A DNA stretch of 64,000 bases from Whalleya microplaca (Eukaryota; Ascomycota; Sordariomycetes; Xylariales; Xylariaceae). The notes under the pieces are model-generated. The model ran no database searches, had not been told where the DNA came from, and was given only the letters and a program-made list of their open reading frames with translations. Every line of letters begins with the position of its first letter. The first letter of the stretch is position 1. The stretch covers positions 372,001-436,000 of the forward strand of contig MU385718.1 in NCBI GenBank assembly GCA_022497155.1, read 5' to 3'. This document shows positions 1 to 12,185 of the stretch, piece after piece. A program made the translations under genes and the position numbers.

Positions 1-1116
1 GTAGAAGGTGCGCTCGAGGCCGAGCTTGTCGATGACGTCGGCCTGCAGCATCTGCGTGAAGTTCTTCTGCGTGATGGCCTCGAGCGCGTACGCCAGGATC
101 TGGTACCCGGCGTTCGAGTAGCCCGGGGTCTGCGAGGGCGCGAACGAAGGGGGTACGTTGGCGAGGCCCGTGAAGAATTCTGTGGTTTTTGTTAAGCAAA
201 AAGTTTTCTTGAGTCTTACTCATCATCCTCTGTGAGGTCTTTCTTGGGGTGCTCGCGTGTCTTCTTTGGAGGTGGGTGGGTGATGATGACTTACGATCTC
301 GATTACACTGCCTCAGCTCGCCGCACACCGGCACCATATCCACCGGCGCCGGCGGGAAACCCTGGGCCTGCAGCACCGTCTGGTTGTTCTCCTGCGTCAA
401 CTCGCCCTCCAGCGCATCTGCTAGCTCCAAAAAAGCACACTCAGCCCAGCCCTGGGATGTCCTCAGCGTTCTTCCACAGAGAGAGAACGACCATCTAACA
501 TCAAAACGAACACATGAGCAAAAAAAAAAAAAAAAAAAAACAATAAAATGCACTCACAATCGCGCACGATACCCCCCATGTGGCTAGCGAGATCGCCAAG
601 CGTGACCGCATCCCAGTCGACGTTGAGGATCGGATCATACTGGGCCTTACCCGCAAGCAGCTCGAGCTCAGGGACCCAGCGGGTGACGGGGGTATTCCAG
701 TAGGCATCGCCCGCCTCGGCCAGAAACGTCATGATGGTGAAGATCTTCGTCAGACTGCCCAAACGATACACGGAGTCTCCGTCGACGGACTTGACGCCGG
801 GGGTCGTCGACGAAAGCAGCACCGTCGCGGTGTGGTAGTGCTCCCACAGCGGGTCGTCCGAGCCCGCGGCCCCCGAGAACACCTGGATCGACCACGAGGT
901 GCCGTTGGGGTTGAGGCTCGGGTCGGCGGCGCGCGCGGCAAACGTCGCCGTCAGGTTCGTCAGCGCCGTCTGCACGGCCTCGGACGCCGCCAGGCGCTGC
1001 GGCTTCGGGAACACGGGCCCGGGGTAGGGGCAGATCGGTATACCGTCGACGACGGTCTGCGTCGCTAGGAGCAGAAACGCGATAATAGGAAAGTGGAGGA
1101 GGGAAGGAATCGTCAT
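1..1116 (-). CDS. Secreted beta-lactamase/transpeptidase-like serine hydrolase (3' end outside window)
   Basis: Three exons on the minus strand: 1116-558, 417-295 and 179-1, the last running off the window. Introns are GTGAGT...CAG (phase 1) and GTAAGT...CAG (phase 1). Residues 1-25 form a hydrophobic signal peptide. The class C beta-lactamase/PBP fold (Pfam Beta-lactamase, PF00144) is shown by the catalytic SLTK (Ser121, Lys124), and by YSN followed by AGYQ in exon 3, the second active-site motif. The third motif would lie outside the window. Fungal members are secreted or LACTB-like esterases/peptidases; the substrate cannot be told. Intron 1 carries a run of 21 T on the gene strand (positions 520-540), an easy place for length variation. 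The next gene, VID27, lies about 1.4 kb away on the same strand. Family call secure, function open. Confidence 0.85.
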
Positions 1117-2532
1117 CTTGCGAGTTACCTACCTACCTGCGTGCGGTAGAGACGGCCCTCGATTGCGAACGAGCGAATGCAGAAAACAGGAAAAAAAAAT
1201 GGAGGAGGCCAGGGATCGCGGACAGCACAGCGCGAAGAGCATCGCTCAAAAGGGCACGCCCACATGCAGCTCCTGCGTCGTATATATAAAGGCCCCCCAT
1301 CAACACGCGACGCGGGACGACGACCTTGTTCCTGCTTCCCTACGAGCGAACAACCGGGTCATTGGCGGAGGATCACAATAGGCATGGTGGCGTCTGTCAA
1401 AAAGGGGTAGGACACGTGAAAACGACCGAATCGTCTACGGAGGCCCTGACGATGATGCATGCAGGGGCGACATGGAGACGCATTTTCGTGTGGCGTTCCA
1501 GGAAATGAGAGGTTGCGCCGCGGCGCGATGGGAGCGTGATGATGCCATGTCTGCTTTCCGGCTGAATGCAGCGTGCGATCATTTGCGAAATTAGACCAAG
1601 GAACCGCCGTTCCGGGTAGCATTGGTACGTGATCCCGGACCGTGGGCACGTATGCAATGGGCTGCCATTTTCCCTGCTTTCGCGTGGGTATTCATGGAAT
1701 TGGAGTTCGATCAACGGTGCGGTGGTACATGGGTTGCAGTGTTTATTACCTCGGGCGGGCTGAATGATTCGGCATCTCAACCCTATTAATAATAGACAGT
1801 TAGTCGTGACGGTTGCTGGAACTTCATTTGGGATATACATGCCGCAAATGAAATATGACCTTGGTTGGGATGGGGCATTTGGTGAGGTAGATGGGATATA
1901 CTGTATCGTGTATATACAATGTCGAAGACAGCTTCCTGGATGGAATAGCAATATATATGCAGTCAGTTATGTGAGCCGCAACGTGCCATGCAGGTGCCAT
2001 TAACATGCAAATCTAGATCTATCCATTCGTCCAGTATGAAGCGCAATGCTGAGACTTTGCTGCCTATACTGCTTTCCCTCGCTATACGATATGGGAGCCA
2101 TGCCAACTGCTATTCTCATGTCACGTAGCTTGCTATGATGTTATTCATTCACGACCATGAAGAATGACTGGGCTGAGTGATCGAATGGTTTACTACCTAC
2201 TCTAACTGACTACCTACACGGGAATCATCATCAATTTCATATGGCAAAGCCCACCAGGAGGTATCTTGCTCGTCTGCCTAAGCCAAGCAGCTTCTTTAAA
2301 TCCCTTCACACGCAACAATCGATCGCCACCTACGCGCCCTGTCCTAAAAACGCCGAGGGGGTATGTAAGTGTAGGAAAAGGAAAAAAAAAGCCTGAGTAG
2401 CTGGCTAGCTAGCTCGCCCGTCCTCGACACGATTTATTAAGTCGTGAATCTCGTAAAATGTCCCATTATGCATACATCCATACTGCAACAAGCCTGATAC
2501 CATCTCGCCGTCTACGTAGCAATGGGCTGCGC
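1117..2532. other. Intergenic region, promoter of the beta-lactamase-like gene
   Basis: I see no supported gene. A TATA-like tract at 1281-1290, about 165 bases upstream of the start at 1116, is a candidate core promoter element for the minus-strand gene. The segment 2380-2532 would hold the 3' UTR of VID27. Open frames here lack coding character. Confidence 0.5.
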
Positions 2533-5146
2533 TTAATAAGGAGAGTTCACGACATCATCCCGGCCGAGCTTGTACCGGCCGCTCTCGCGCGTGCCCACGC
2601 GTCCCGAACTCCGTCTCGGCGTACCGCCCAGGCGCTGGAAGTCGCCGGCGATGCTCTCGCGCGTGGGGCGCTTGAGGTTGTTCTTGCCGACCATGTTGAC
2701 CTCGTTGGGCAGGGCGACGATGACGTTCTGGTCGGAGCCGAACTTGAAGTCGTCGGCCTTGACGTCCTCGGTGTAGCGCTTGATGATGTACGGCGCCTTG
2801 GCGCCGCGGATGATCTTCTTCAGGTTCCAGTCCACGATGTACGGGCCCGTCGCCGTGATGATCGACGTCTCCTCGCCCGACTTGCTCGTGTTGAAGCGTG
2901 CCGGCGTGAACGACACGCCCGTGCCCGTCTCGTGGTGGAACTGCGCCACGTGCTCCGGCGTCAGGGCGAGACGGCGGGGTTGCGGCTTGGCGTCGGCGGC
3001 GAACGACTTCTCGAAGCCCAGCTTGCCCTCATTCTTGCCGGACTTCTGCAAGGAATCGATGAGGAGAAGGTACGTGCGGCAGGTCGCCAGCACCCAGCGA
3101 CCGTCAGCGGACACATCGAGGCCAATGATGGGCTCGCCCAGGGCTGGGATCACCGTCTTGGCATTGATGCCCAGACGATCGAACAGGCGGATATCACCCT
3201 TGTTGGAAGCCACGGCAACATAGCCCTTCTCGGTTGTCGATATAGCCGAGAAGTCATTCTTCGAGGCGTACTGCTTGAGTTGGGAGTCTACAAGCTTATT
3301 GCCGGACAGGCGAGGGTCAACACGGAAGAGCGCATTGCGAGAGATACCCAAGAAGGTCGGCTCGTGTGTCATCTGAGCGAACTTGTTCTCGGGCGCAAAG
3401 GTGACGACGGGGATATCGTCGTGGACGTTCCACTCGTCAACGACCTTGCCGTATTCGAGGTCCATGCGGTACAGCTTGTTAGGGTCCGTCTCGTTCTGCA
3501 AAATCATGTTGCGATCTTCGCCGTGCAGCATGACCTTCTTCGGGCTAAAGAGAGCACCCTTGGGCGTCTCAACCTTGGAGATATTCGTTGAGAATTCCAG
3601 GTGGTTGTTGGGCGTGTGCTTGAACACGCCAATCTTAGAGCCTCGGACAACAAACGAGCGATCATGCTTGTATCCGACGGCCAGTTGAGAATTCGTATTG
3701 GAGTCCTCCGGTTGCGTGACGAGATCTTCTTGCTCTTCCTCGCTGTCGTAGTGCTCGCTTCGAGGGGCGTCATCGTCGGCCTCTTCAGCCTCGAGCTCTT
3801 CCTCTTCCTCTTCTTCGATGGGTGCATCGTCCATCTTCAGATCCTCGAAGGCATCCAAGACATATTGGCGTTCCTGTTCCTTGACCTTGGTCCACTTGAC
3901 CTCGTTCAGCTGTTCCCACAAGGCTCTCATCAGACCCTCCTGAAATCTCTCCAGGGTCTTCTGGTCCTTGAATCGAAGCAACCAAGAGTAAGCAGAGCCA
4001 TCTTCGGTAAATTGGTTGAAAATAAACGAGAGAAACTCGAAGTTGAAGACGGGGTTGATATCGGCAATTACCGGGACCCCAAGCCATTCCCGATCTTTGC
4101 TAGCGATGTGCAGCCAGTAGTTCCAGTTGCCGATGTCAGAAACCTGCGCGGTGACCGACGAGTCCTGAAGGACGAAGGCCCCTGAGGGGAAGTCGAAGAA
4201 GTGTAGCTCGCCAAGTTCCATGGCGAGGATCTCCTGAGCCTCGGGCTTGGGGGGAGCTTTCGGGGGTCCCTTTGCCTGGTTTGATGCCTCGGCTTTGACA
4301 TGTTCCTCCTTGTGTGCAGCCTCAGCCAAGACGGAATCAGTCGTCGGCGCACTGTCTCTCTTGACGGCCTGATTGGCTTCGTTCTTCAACTGGAACATGG
4401 CGTCGGATGAATCGATAGACCGGGCTAGAGTTGGGCTGTGGATAGGGCTTGCTTGTGGGATGGGCTGTTCCTCGAAGTCGAAGCGCTGAAGGTCGGCTTC
4501 GGACGCAGTGCTGTGAGGCTTACGGTACTTCCGCTCGTACTGGCACTGTTTCGCGATGCGCTCGAAGGTTTCGACCTGCACAGACTGGATGGACGGCTCA
4601 CAGACGAACTCGTAGACGTCGCCAACGTCTCCACTCAGGTCCTTCCAGGCGAGCACCTTCTGTGATCCTTCTCGGCTCTCGACTCGGAAGTGGAGGGCTT
4701 CGTCGAGCAGGAAGGTCTTCTCGTCTCGTTCGGCAGCAAGGGCGTCGATCTCGGCGTCTTCGCCTTCCTCGTCGGCCAATAGCTCAGCCTCGCCTTCTTC
4801 GTAGACTCTCTGCACAACCAGCTGGTATTGGAATTCCTGGGCGGTGCGACGGATGCGAGCGGTGGCGTCCTTGAAGATGAGTTCGGAATAGCCTTTCGGT
4901 GACAACGGTCGGACAAGGTAGAGTTGGCCCTGGGGCAACTCGATCATAGACTCTTGGCTGCCGCTACCGAAGATGAGCTTGCCCACTAGATTGATCGTAT
5001 ATGCGTTAGTAGATGCCTTCCGACGTGTAATAGCCCCCAAAGTTGACGCAGCCGTGTTGATTCACATATCTGTTCCGGGTGCCGTTTTTGTGCAGATCAA
5101 TAATCAATTAGGCGGGACATCACTCACCGTTTCTTAGGACAAACAT
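2533..5146 (-). CDS. VID27: VID27-like protein
   Basis: Two exons: 5146-5128 (19 nt) and 4985-2533, joined by a 142-nt intron GTGAGT...TACTAAC...CTAG in phase 1; product 823 aa. The tiny first exon restores the conserved family start MFVLRNVGKLIFG, whereas reading the large frame from its own first Met gives an unrelated leader. The N-terminal third shows the VID27 N-terminal/PH-like region (GQLYLVRPLSPKGYSELIFKD). A middle low-complexity acidic stretch (a run of seven Glu near residue 410) precedes the C-terminal VID27 beta-propeller-like domain, which starts around KHDRSFVVRG. Yeast Vid27 is a cytoplasmic protein linked to vacuolar import and degradation of gluconeogenic enzymes; its molecular role is poorly defined. 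Length and motifs match full-length family members, so the gene looks intact. Confidence 0.95.
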
Positions 5147-6760
5147 GTTGCCCAGATGGAGACACTCCTACTTGTACGCCAAGCAGAAAATAAGATTTCA
5201 GATTCTCTGATACTGTATTTGTAGGAGAGGCTGTGGAAGACCTGCAAAGGAGCGATGATGGTTTTCTTGGATGTGTAGGTCCTTGTAATGGTGGGCGATG
5301 GTGGGCGTGTTTCACGAAAGCTGCGTCATAACAGTCATCTTGTATCTCTCTGGAAACGTGCTGTGGCGGTGCAACGCCACCCTCTTTGGCTAGGCAGCAC
5401 CGGCTTAAATACATATCATCATCTCTTGTCCATAAGCCCATATTGATATATACATATCTACTAGGTCTTTGTTGTATACTTGCCATACGTGCAATTACCT
5501 AGGTACTCTACTGCATAATTAATCCGTACATCCTATATTACTGCATGTACGTAATTCCTGGGCATTGAAACACATTAGGCTTTGCTGGGAATCCCTTTGT
5601 TTAGGAACTAGACAGTTCCGCTTTCAATTCTTGTACATATCAGCAAATAGGTCATACCACGTTCTTTACCGCACCAGCTGAGTTCAACTTCTGAGCTTTC
5701 AAAGGCTACGTAGGCACTACATAGGCTACGTAGGCCATTCAAGTATCTTCAACATAGGAAGTCCCGAGGTCGCCTTGGCCAGAAGACGATATTCCGAATC
5801 ACATCAGATTCATCTGTACATGCGTTGGCTGGTTTCAACCTCAGGCCACGTGGGATGAATTAAGGTTCAGACAGCGGAAACAATTGCATCTTATCACCAC
5901 GCGTTAGTCTAACTTTAAGCCTGATACATGTACTTAGTATACTCGTAACTGCGTAAGTCTCTTCTTTGCGCCACTGTGTGAGACATTTTCCCGTCTAAAC
6001 ATCGTGAAAGTCACGAGAGACTAAGACTCCAGAAGTAAGACATGTGCTAACAGCCATCTGGATCCGAACTGTGTTTAATTGGGAACAGGAAAACCCCCTT
6101 AGCTGGTTTATCCTGCTATTTATTTAGTTACAGATGGCAAGTAGCCAAGTTTAAAATTATCGTGACTGCTTAAGACAGTATGGCTATTACTCCCGGATTC
6201 TTCACTTGATTTATTCAGTAGTTACTAAGTAGGTACCATAGCCAAGCGATGTTTGCGACAAAGGTGTGCTTTAGTCCGGAAGTCACATTTGCCAAAGCCA
6301 TCCAAGTTCTTACCTATACCGTTACTGTTTTATGTCCCCTAAAGAAACCTAGGTAGCCTTCAGTCGAGCCTTGTCAGCTAGCCAGCGTGCTTCCCAAACA
6401 CCGGAAGGTATGCACGTATCCACTGCATGAACAGGGATACGTCTCCAGCAGAAACAATCGAAGTAATTGGCCAGGAGTTCTGTATTAGGCAATTACACAT
6501 GTGTGATCGCCGTTGTCGCACACCAAATGTAGAGACTGGGCTGTAAATATTCTAACACCTACAGAAGGCACTCGATAGAATCAATACGTAAAACAATATG
6601 TAGAATGACTAATATATGAAATAATACACAAATAATATAGATATAGCGCATTCTATGCTGGTATTAATCTTAAAATGGATTATATTACCCTACACGTAGG
6701 CTGCATACGCCATAAGGCGTCGCTGTATACTTAGGTAGATAGCCCCTGGACGTTTACAAA

Positions 6761-6801
<41 letters not shown>

Positions 6802-7336
6802 GTTGGTAGCAATACTGTACTTGTAGTCACAGAAAGTCGAGTCATTGGTTGGCGTCAACCCTCACTCTGGCTCTCTTCACGAATGAACTCTTATTTATAC
6901 ACCTGGAGGGAATTTCTAGAAAAGCAATCGTATTGATGGTGAGAGTATGTCTATGTGACAAGGTGACATACCCTCTCGAATGTCCATGAAATATCTATCA
7001 GTACAGTAGTCGCGTATTTCCATCTCCCCACAACAATGTAGTTGTTGCTACCGAGTCCGAACGGACGGCACTCCATCAGCAGCCATGATTCTGAAATTGC
7101 CTTGCGGTCATCAAGTCTGCTACGGCGTATGTTCGCGACTGGGGTATCATTGGGTTTCCGAAAGAACGACTACTTGATACAATTATGGTGACATGGCTCC
7201 TAGAAGGTCGCCGGCCGAACTTGGATCAAGCTTTGTCTGTAGCGACTGAAGTGATGTTAGGTTTGATTGCCAACAGCGCTCAGGGTATTTGCTTCAGTGG
7301 CTTGTGTGTGTGCTTACATCCAAGTTCATTGATCAT
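5147..7336. other. AT-rich intergenic region
   Basis: More than 2 kb without a supported gene. The first 300 bases should hold the VID27 promoter. The middle (about 5500-6700) is AT-rich with many short frames broken by stops. A CAT microsatellite lies at 6763-6801. The segment 7200-7336 would be the 3' flank of the next minus-strand gene. No inverted repeat or transposon ORF is visible. Confidence 0.5.
6763..6801. repeat. (CAT)13 microsatellite
   Basis: Thirteen perfect CAT units in intergenic DNA, flanked by TTTACAAATC and GTTGG. Confidence 0.95.
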
Positions 7337-8077
7337 TCAGGTTGTTGATTCAGGCTGCTCATTCAGGTAGTCAAGTACCTCTCTCGAGCCCCGGGGGAAC
7401 CATCGTAGGTAGAACAAGGCATCGTAAACTATAGGCAAATTTGTCAGATGGCAGTTCAAGCTGGGAAAGTGCTGAAAGTGGCAATCTCTTGGGGTCAAGT
7501 AGCAAAGATCAGTGTAAAAAGGCCATACGTACGAACAACTTTGCCATCATCTCCTACTTTGACCATGTCGTATTCTTGAGACGCAATGGCATCATGCACC
7601 TCATCGCGGCAGCAGGCGGAACGACTAAACCGGTCAGCATATCTAACGTTGCGCGTACCCCTGGCCAACTTACAGGATAGAGCCTTCGAGGTATTGGTAG
7701 CAACCCCAGCACCAGAATGTAGTATCAGAGAGGTCGATGACATGGTCTGCCTCCTCAACCAACTTCCAGAGCTGCCAATCAGCCAACTCACCGTAGCCCA
7801 TGGTGGCAATCGTGGCCTGGGAGGGCCAGTCGGGGGGTGGGAGGCGGCGGGGGTCCATGGAATCGGGCTTGTTCTCGTGCAAGAGCGTGAGGAAGTGCGT
7901 GAGTCTTACGATCCGGTAGCGCGGATCACACCAGACTAGAAGGTGTGCTGCTCGGTTCACCTGGAAGAAGATGGAGACCGTGTGCAAGTCGAGACTCCGG
8001 ATAATTCCCCAGAAGGTCGGTCCGTTAAGCTCGGACAGGAAGCCTAGGTCGGCAAGTTGCATCACCGGGGGTGCCAT
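7337..8077 (-). CDS. Hypothetical 195-aa protein, possible F-box-like N-terminus
   Basis: Three exons: 8077-7674, 7624-7533, 7428-7337. The introns are 49 nt (GTAAGT...TGCTGAC...TTTAG, phase 2) and 104 nt (GTACGT...CCTATAG, phase 1); all phases agree and give one 195-residue frame. Residues 14-40 have an F-box-like helix pattern (FWGIIRSLDLHTVSIFFQVNR), but I cannot confirm the family. The centre is rich in Trp, Cys and Asp (DLSDTTFWCWGCYQYLE); the end is LDYLNEQPESTT. There is no signal peptide or membrane segment. The start at 8077 is the first in-frame ATG after a stop-rich stretch. The consistent splice phases are the main evidence that it is real. Function unknown. Confidence 0.7.
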
Positions 8078-9343
8078 GATGGGTGATCTTACGTTGGCGA
8101 TATCAGTGGGTGCAAGATTTGGAAAGCTGGTCGGGAAAGACGTAATTACCAGAGAAGAGACCCTTCGGGACGAGTCGAGAGATGGCGGTGTGCTGAAGCT
8201 ATGCTTTCGTGCAGATACTCGCAGGTAAACGAGAGGATCTGGGGATTATTTAGAGGGTAGCCTGTGAAACAAACCCAGAGAGGAAGAGTCTGGAGGGGGT
8301 TGCTTGGTGCACAAGGCAAGAGGTGAATGAGTATGTTGCTAGGTAGTAGGCTTTGCAACCATGTTGTACTGGGAGGGGTGGGCATTGGTCTACACATACC
8401 TAAGGCCTTATTGTAAAACCCTGATATGATTGCGGGTACCTTCTCACAATACCAGAGTGACTGTATGCGGTATCAATGTACCCAGTTCGTCGAGGGACTG
8501 CTTGGTCCCCTCGTCCAATGTTTGCCTTGGGCAAGTCAACTCTACCGGGGCAGTCACATATACTGGAAATTACCTAGACCTTGTAGGAGAGAATCATTAT
8601 TTATGGTAGCTACATGGGTAAGTTGCAAAAATACCAAGTACAATTTCAGGTTGGGCACTTCCTGCATACCTTTCTCCCCTAGTGATCTGAGAACTACAAC
8701 CTCCCCTGTACCTATCCGCAGTAACCCACAAGTGCTAGAACGCGTAATGGGCTCTGCCAATACTACAAAGCACCATACCAACCATTCCCGTACACTGAGG
8801 CTTGAAGTTGCCGCATTTGTTGGTTCCAGGGCCAAGGACCGACCCAGTACAAGGCACATAGTAGCATTGTGTATATATAACAGGCCATCTGCCACTCTAG
8901 AATAGCTGAACCCCAAGTCAATCGAGTCTCATTAGCCCTGTACTACAACAGTATTTAACGATCGAAAAACAAAATACAGTGCTAATGATACACAGGCTGC
9001 TATGATCGGTAGCAGTTCAAGGGCTAAGCGCTGTTTTGATATTGCTAGAGTATTCCAAATAGGACTAGAAAAGCTATTCACATGAGGTGATGATCTCTGT
9101 ATTAGACAGCCTGATGTTTACGGTACCGTTCCAGCAGAGTTATCTCAACTATTCTAATAATTGCCAGAGGTCTGTAAAATATATACTACTTATTTACTGA
9201 TACAGTATTATACAAGAACCCAATCCATGAGTTGGCACACAAAAGGAAAGGCTGCCCTTGCGGCCAACCATGTCATATCGTGGTGTAAATCCAGCTACCA
9301 CCAGTCGTATCTCTAATACTAAGCCAGTTGAACCCAGAACGCC
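8078..9343. other. Intergenic region
   Basis: Nothing supported. The plus-strand open frame at 8426-8905 and its minus-strand partner have no recognisable domain, splice pattern or compositional bias. A small inverted repeat (CGAGGGA ... TCCCCTCG) sits near 8490-8514. The last few hundred bases would be the 3' flank of the ATPase gene. Confidence 0.45.
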
Positions 9344-11068
9344 CTAGCTTTTGCCGTCATTATCGTTATCATCCTCATCCTTCTGTTTCAATGTGACCTC
9401 CGCCTTGCCGTCCCAACCAATGCCCTTAGTGATCTCGTACTTCCCACCGAGCACAAGGTCCTTGGCGACCAACTCCCTCGTGCGGCCTAGACTCTCGATG
9501 GCGGCAATACGTTCCAGAGTATCGTCGAGGAACTGTCGGAATCCGGGCAGGGCACAAATCTCCTTGAAGGCGCGATGCATGGGGACAGAGCTGGCTCGGA
9601 CATCGGCTGTGCTCGTTATCGAGAAGAGATTCAACCGGTCCAGCTCCCGGATGAAGTCTGCTCGCGTCATGATCTCCTGGGCCTTGTGCATCGGGTACGA
9701 GGGCAGCACGTGGCCTGTCTCTTGGTCGTACGTGTGGTCCATCTGGTCTTCCTTGTCAACGAGGGCGAGGGCAAGGACCATAGCGGCCGACTGTGAACAG
9801 ATGGTTAGTAGTAGTTTTCCCTAGACAGTTCCCTGCATGGCTTCGATATGATCACTTACAGCCCACTTCTGCTGATCCATTACGTCGTCGTCCATGTCCG
9901 ACCCCAGAATCCAACACTGGTTCAGGAACCACGTCTTCTCGATCTCCTTGATTCGATCACACGTCGTGAGCATGTCATGGGACTTCGCTACGCGGTTCAA
10001 GAAGGAGAGCCGACCACCAACGCGATCGTAGACTTCTTCGAGTATAGACTTGTCGACGACTTCGGAGAAATAGCGCTGCCGGTATTTCTGCAATGCTCTC
10101 AAGGCGTGGGCTTTCGGTAAGTCGGTAATGGACATGACCTCCATTCGCGTAGCCAGTTGCTTGAATCGTTCGTACACCCAGTAGTCATCGCTGTTGAAGA
10201 TCATGGTCACCAGATTCGAAGCGGCCCATTGCTCTGCTCGCTGTTGTAATAATTCCAACAAGTCCTTTCCGTCATCATCATCGCGAATGAGGTGGGTCTG
10301 GTTGATGATGAGAATCAGAGGTTTATTCGTCTTCGCTCGATGCAATAGGGCCACCTTCTCCAACTTATTCATGGCCCTTTCGATGTCCAATAGGGCCGTC
10401 GATTCCCGAGGCCCACGTTCGCTGAAGTACCCACCGATGTAATCCTCGTGAAATTCGTAGTCGAGGGCTTTCCCGAGCCGACTTCGGAAGATCTCGAGGT
10501 CGGCATGGGCCTCGAGCATGGCACAGCCGACCCCATCGATCTTCCGCATGGCTTCCAATAGCATGCTGCTCTTCCCGCATCCCTTCTCGCCCATGATCAG
10601 GTAGTAGTGGCCCTTGATAGTCCCATCGAGAATCCTGTCGATCTTAGTCTGTTCCTCCCGCAGGACCCAGTGTTGTGCATTCGGCGGCGCAGGAATCTCT
10701 TTTCCAATCGCCGCTAGTGTCAACACCGGGTCGCCAGGTTCGAACGCATTCTGGATCTTCTTCAGCTGCAAGTGCTTGTACGATTTGTGATAAGTGTACC
10801 CAGCAATGGCAAAGCCGACGCCCAGCACGACCACGGAAGCCAGGGTGGTGGCCGCAGCCTCGCCCATCTTCGAAAGCAAAGACTGCTGCGGTTCCTCCCG
10901 TCTCGCATATGCCTCCTGGATACCTGGGTGCCGCTTTGCCGTGGTGGTGGACAAGGATTGCTGCCGTGGGGGCCAAAATGGTACTGCGCGTCTCGATGCG
11001 ATGTAGCGCTGACACCACACCGCCGGCCTATGAGAGGCGGGTCGGCCACCGTGTCTCGCCAACATCAT
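9344..11068 (-). CDS. Mitochondrial membrane-anchored AAA-like P-loop ATPase
   Basis: Two exons: 11068-9860 and 9790-9344, with a 69-nt intron GTAAGT...TTCACAG in phase 0; 551 aa. I start at the ATG at 11068, since the longer open frame begins only at a TTG. The first 50 residues are Arg/Ser/Ala-rich and free of acids, a likely mitochondrial presequence. One membrane segment follows (about 75-93, ATTLASVVVLGVGFAIAGY). The ATPase core has Walker A GEKGCGKS (160-167) and a Walker B-like strand LILIINQTH in which Asn-Gln replaces the usual Asp-Glu. The C-terminal part (exon 2 with the end of exon 1) resembles the winged-helix domain found after such AAA modules in fungi. The acidic tail reads DEDDNDNDGKS. 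Likely an inner-membrane ATPase facing the matrix; its partner is unknown. Confidence 0.8.
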
Positions 11069-12185
11069 GAGATGCAATCGCTGATCATTGAGCGGATCTC
11101 CAGGCCACCGGCTCTCTATCTATTGACTCTCGATATAAATAACGTGACGTGCTGCGAGACAATCCAAACAATTGCGACGGAAAGGAAGCGCAAAGGGGGT
11201 TTCGGAAATTTCCTGTAATTCTCTCAAGCCACAGACGGCGGAGCTAATTACGGGACGTGGCTTACGCCGAACCAAGCGGCCGGGCTCCCCTGGTCGCTTG
11301 GCGGCCAGGGATGCTGGACGATCTGTGTGTAACCGAATCTGACGCTCCGACCATTTGCCGTGTAAGTCGTGATATCTCGCTTGGTGTTGAGTTGCGGAAA
11401 AGGCTCAGCACGGGGGATAGCACGGGGGCATTGCTTAAGCTGATTTGATATTTGAGATAGAGTAGCTAGTTGGTCTAGTCATAGTACTGAAACTGCCCTG
11501 CTGGAAGAGTCACGGGGCTGCTTGGTGAAATTTTGGGGGTCTAGCTATAAGTAACGAAGTAGCTTTCGACAATCACGCCCCCTCCTCAAGCTGCTGCCCT
11601 CTACACGTTGTAATACTGCTCAGCCAGGCGAGTATCAAATTGCCAGTTTCCCCGCGAAATCAGCCAGAGATCTACCATCCTTCCGGAGATCATTCACTCG
11701 AAAACCCACATAGCTTTGGAATGTGAGTCGAATGGTCCGTGCGCCTCCCTTTGGCAACGCTTGAATGTAAGTATAGTTCAGCGCGTTCTCATCGTCTTCG
11801 TAGATTCTTCTCACTCTGGACTGACTTGTTGATGGCCATAAGCTCCTTCGTTTCGCGTCTTATCGCGGTCGCGTTCATACCCCGCGTCAGGGCACCGACC
11901 TAATTGTCCACAACGTCTTTTCTTGGCCGGCCATCCCAAACATATTCCCAGCATTGTCGACCCTGCTGCCCATTGTACTCATTTTGAATCAGAGCACCGC
12001 GTCCCTCTATTTTTGGTGCTTGATCTTTTTGAAAGATCATCAGAACCAACCCTTTCTTCATCCGCTGAGTTCCCCCCATTGAGTCACGTATGATATATCC
12101 CGTGACGCGAAATTGAGAAGTTGAAGTTCTGTACCTACCTGCTCATTGTCTTCCCCGCGCGCCATCTTTGATTCTTTGGCAAGGA
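11069..12185. other. Divergent intergenic region between the ATPase and the large low-complexity gene
   Basis: About 1.1 kb that should hold promoters for both flanking genes, which face away from each other. Pyrimidine-rich tracts lie near 11571-11660 and 11920-12060, common in fungal 5' leaders. No canonical TATA box close to either start and no supported ORF. Confidence 0.45.

Noticed and set aside
2458..3591. 377-codon plus-strand open frame opposite VID27
   Set aside because: It is the antisense shadow of a strongly biased coding region; it has no domain, and VID27 on the other strand is certain.
6763..6801. Regular CAT array considered as a CRISPR or functional array
   Set aside because: It is a simple trinucleotide microsatellite in a eukaryotic genome with no spacers.
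8426..8905. 159-codon plus-strand frame
   Set aside because: No domain, no splice signals and no compositional support; its antisense frame is equally open.
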